Origin: Luteimonas galliterrae
Lineage (GTDB): Bacteria; Pseudomonadota; Gammaproteobacteria; Xanthomonadales; Xanthomonadaceae
Reading direction: 5' to 3'
DNA: 64,000 nt
NCBI RefSeq assembly: GCF_023374055.1
Contig: NZ_JAMBEP010000003.1
Location: 302,467 to 366,466 of the forward strand
The notes beneath the pieces were generated by a model. The model saw nothing but the letters and a program-made list of their open reading frames with translations, searched no databases and was not told the origin of the DNA. Positions 63,821 to 64,000 of this stretch are shown here, piece after piece. Each line of letters begins with the position of its first letter. The stretch's first letter is position 1. The position numbers and the translations under genes are program-made.

Positions 63821-64000
63821 TGTAGAGCGAGGCTTGCCCCTGCCATTCTTGCTCTTAAGCCGTTTGCTCCTAAGCCGTCATCCCAGCGAACGCTAGGACC
63901 CATGTTGCTCTTGCCCCCTTAGCCGTCATCCCGGCGAAAGCCGGGATCCAGGCCCGCGTGCTCGTGGGCCTCGCTGCGACTCGCGCCATGGACAAAAGCT
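63821..64000 (+). repeat. REP-bounded composite element, copy D (cut by window edge)
   Basis: Left end only: REP (TGTAGAGCGAGGCTTGCCCC, diverged), two CTCTTAAGCC-type units, CATCCCAGCGAACGCTAGGA, family III palindrome CATCCCGGCGAAAGCCGGGA, and the start of the core (GACTCGCGCCATGGACAAAA). It follows dnaG. The gap 63748-63820 shows nothing coding. Confidence 0.85.

Overview
The window is GC-rich chromosomal DNA from a gammaproteobacterium, most likely of the Xanthomonadaceae/Lysobacteraceae (Lysobacter- or Luteimonas-like). Pointers to this are the xanthomonad-style N-acetylglucosamine locus with its own TonB-dependent receptor, the glutaredoxin-HesB-rhodanese fusion, the FecI/FecR pair, the engB-cytochrome c4-dsbA neighbourhood, and the very high density of GTAG-type REP palindromes. 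The genus is an inference. I found no tRNA, rRNA, CRISPR array, prophage or transposase gene. No RAYT (REP-associated tyrosine transposase) is in view.

Layout. 1-2.5 kb: truncated FecR anti-sigma regulator, its ECF sigma factor, and a polysaccharide deacetylase. 2.7-6.4 kb: monothiol glutaredoxin fusion, DUF924 protein, GFA-fold protein, GNAT acetyltransferase, AMP nucleosidase. 6.5-9.3 kb: a pair of exported amidohydrolase homologues, of which the second has lost the metal ligands. 9.4-13.4 kb: mixed single genes (DUF1761, HCCA isomerase, DegV, DPH6-like ATPase, TPR protein). 14.3-17.4 kb: glutathione-dependent formaldehyde detoxification operon frmR-adhC-gfa-fghA with a visible FrmR-type operator. 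17.6-24.7 kb: TPR lipoprotein, ppc, glutamate-cysteine ligase, engB. 24.9-29.0 kb: cytochrome c4, three tandem DsbA-like proteins, an EEP-family hydrolase. 29.8-33.9 kb: TauE-like permease, soluble lytic transglycosylase, CCA-adding enzyme. 33.9-37.8 kb: LytS/LytT-type two-component system, small secreted protein, MocR-type regulator. 37.9-40.5 kb: four tandem paralogues of an unrecognised family. 40.6-52.9 kb: a complete GlcNAc/chitooligosaccharide utilisation locus. 53-58.9 kb: VanZ-like protein, MidA-like methyltransferase, folM, DUF6159, folK, folB, tsaD. 59.0-63.7 kb: rpsU, yqeY, brkB/yihY, dnaG.

How genes work together. The NAG locus forms one divergent regulon: outer-membrane receptor and GH20 hexosaminidase bring in and split chitooligosaccharides, NagP imports GlcNAc, the Glk-type kinase phosphorylates it, and NagA and NagB-II convert GlcNAc-6P to fructose-6P under a LacI-type regulator. 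The formaldehyde operon converts HCHO plus glutathione to formate, and the glutathione biosynthetic gene gshA is also in the window.

The most unusual feature is non-coding. A composite element of about 0.6-0.75 kb, bounded by inverted REPs, occurs three times in full (13.5, 29.1 and 60.1 kb, the last inverted) and once cut by the right edge. It contains two related hairpins, a variable-number 15-bp tandem repeat at one end, and a core whose open reading frame looks non-coding. At least seven further palindromic repeat families fill most intergenic gaps. Several have been co-opted at gene ends: they supply a start or N-terminus (second amidohydrolase, nagX), a stop codon (tsaD, GNAT gene) or part of a leader (frmR).
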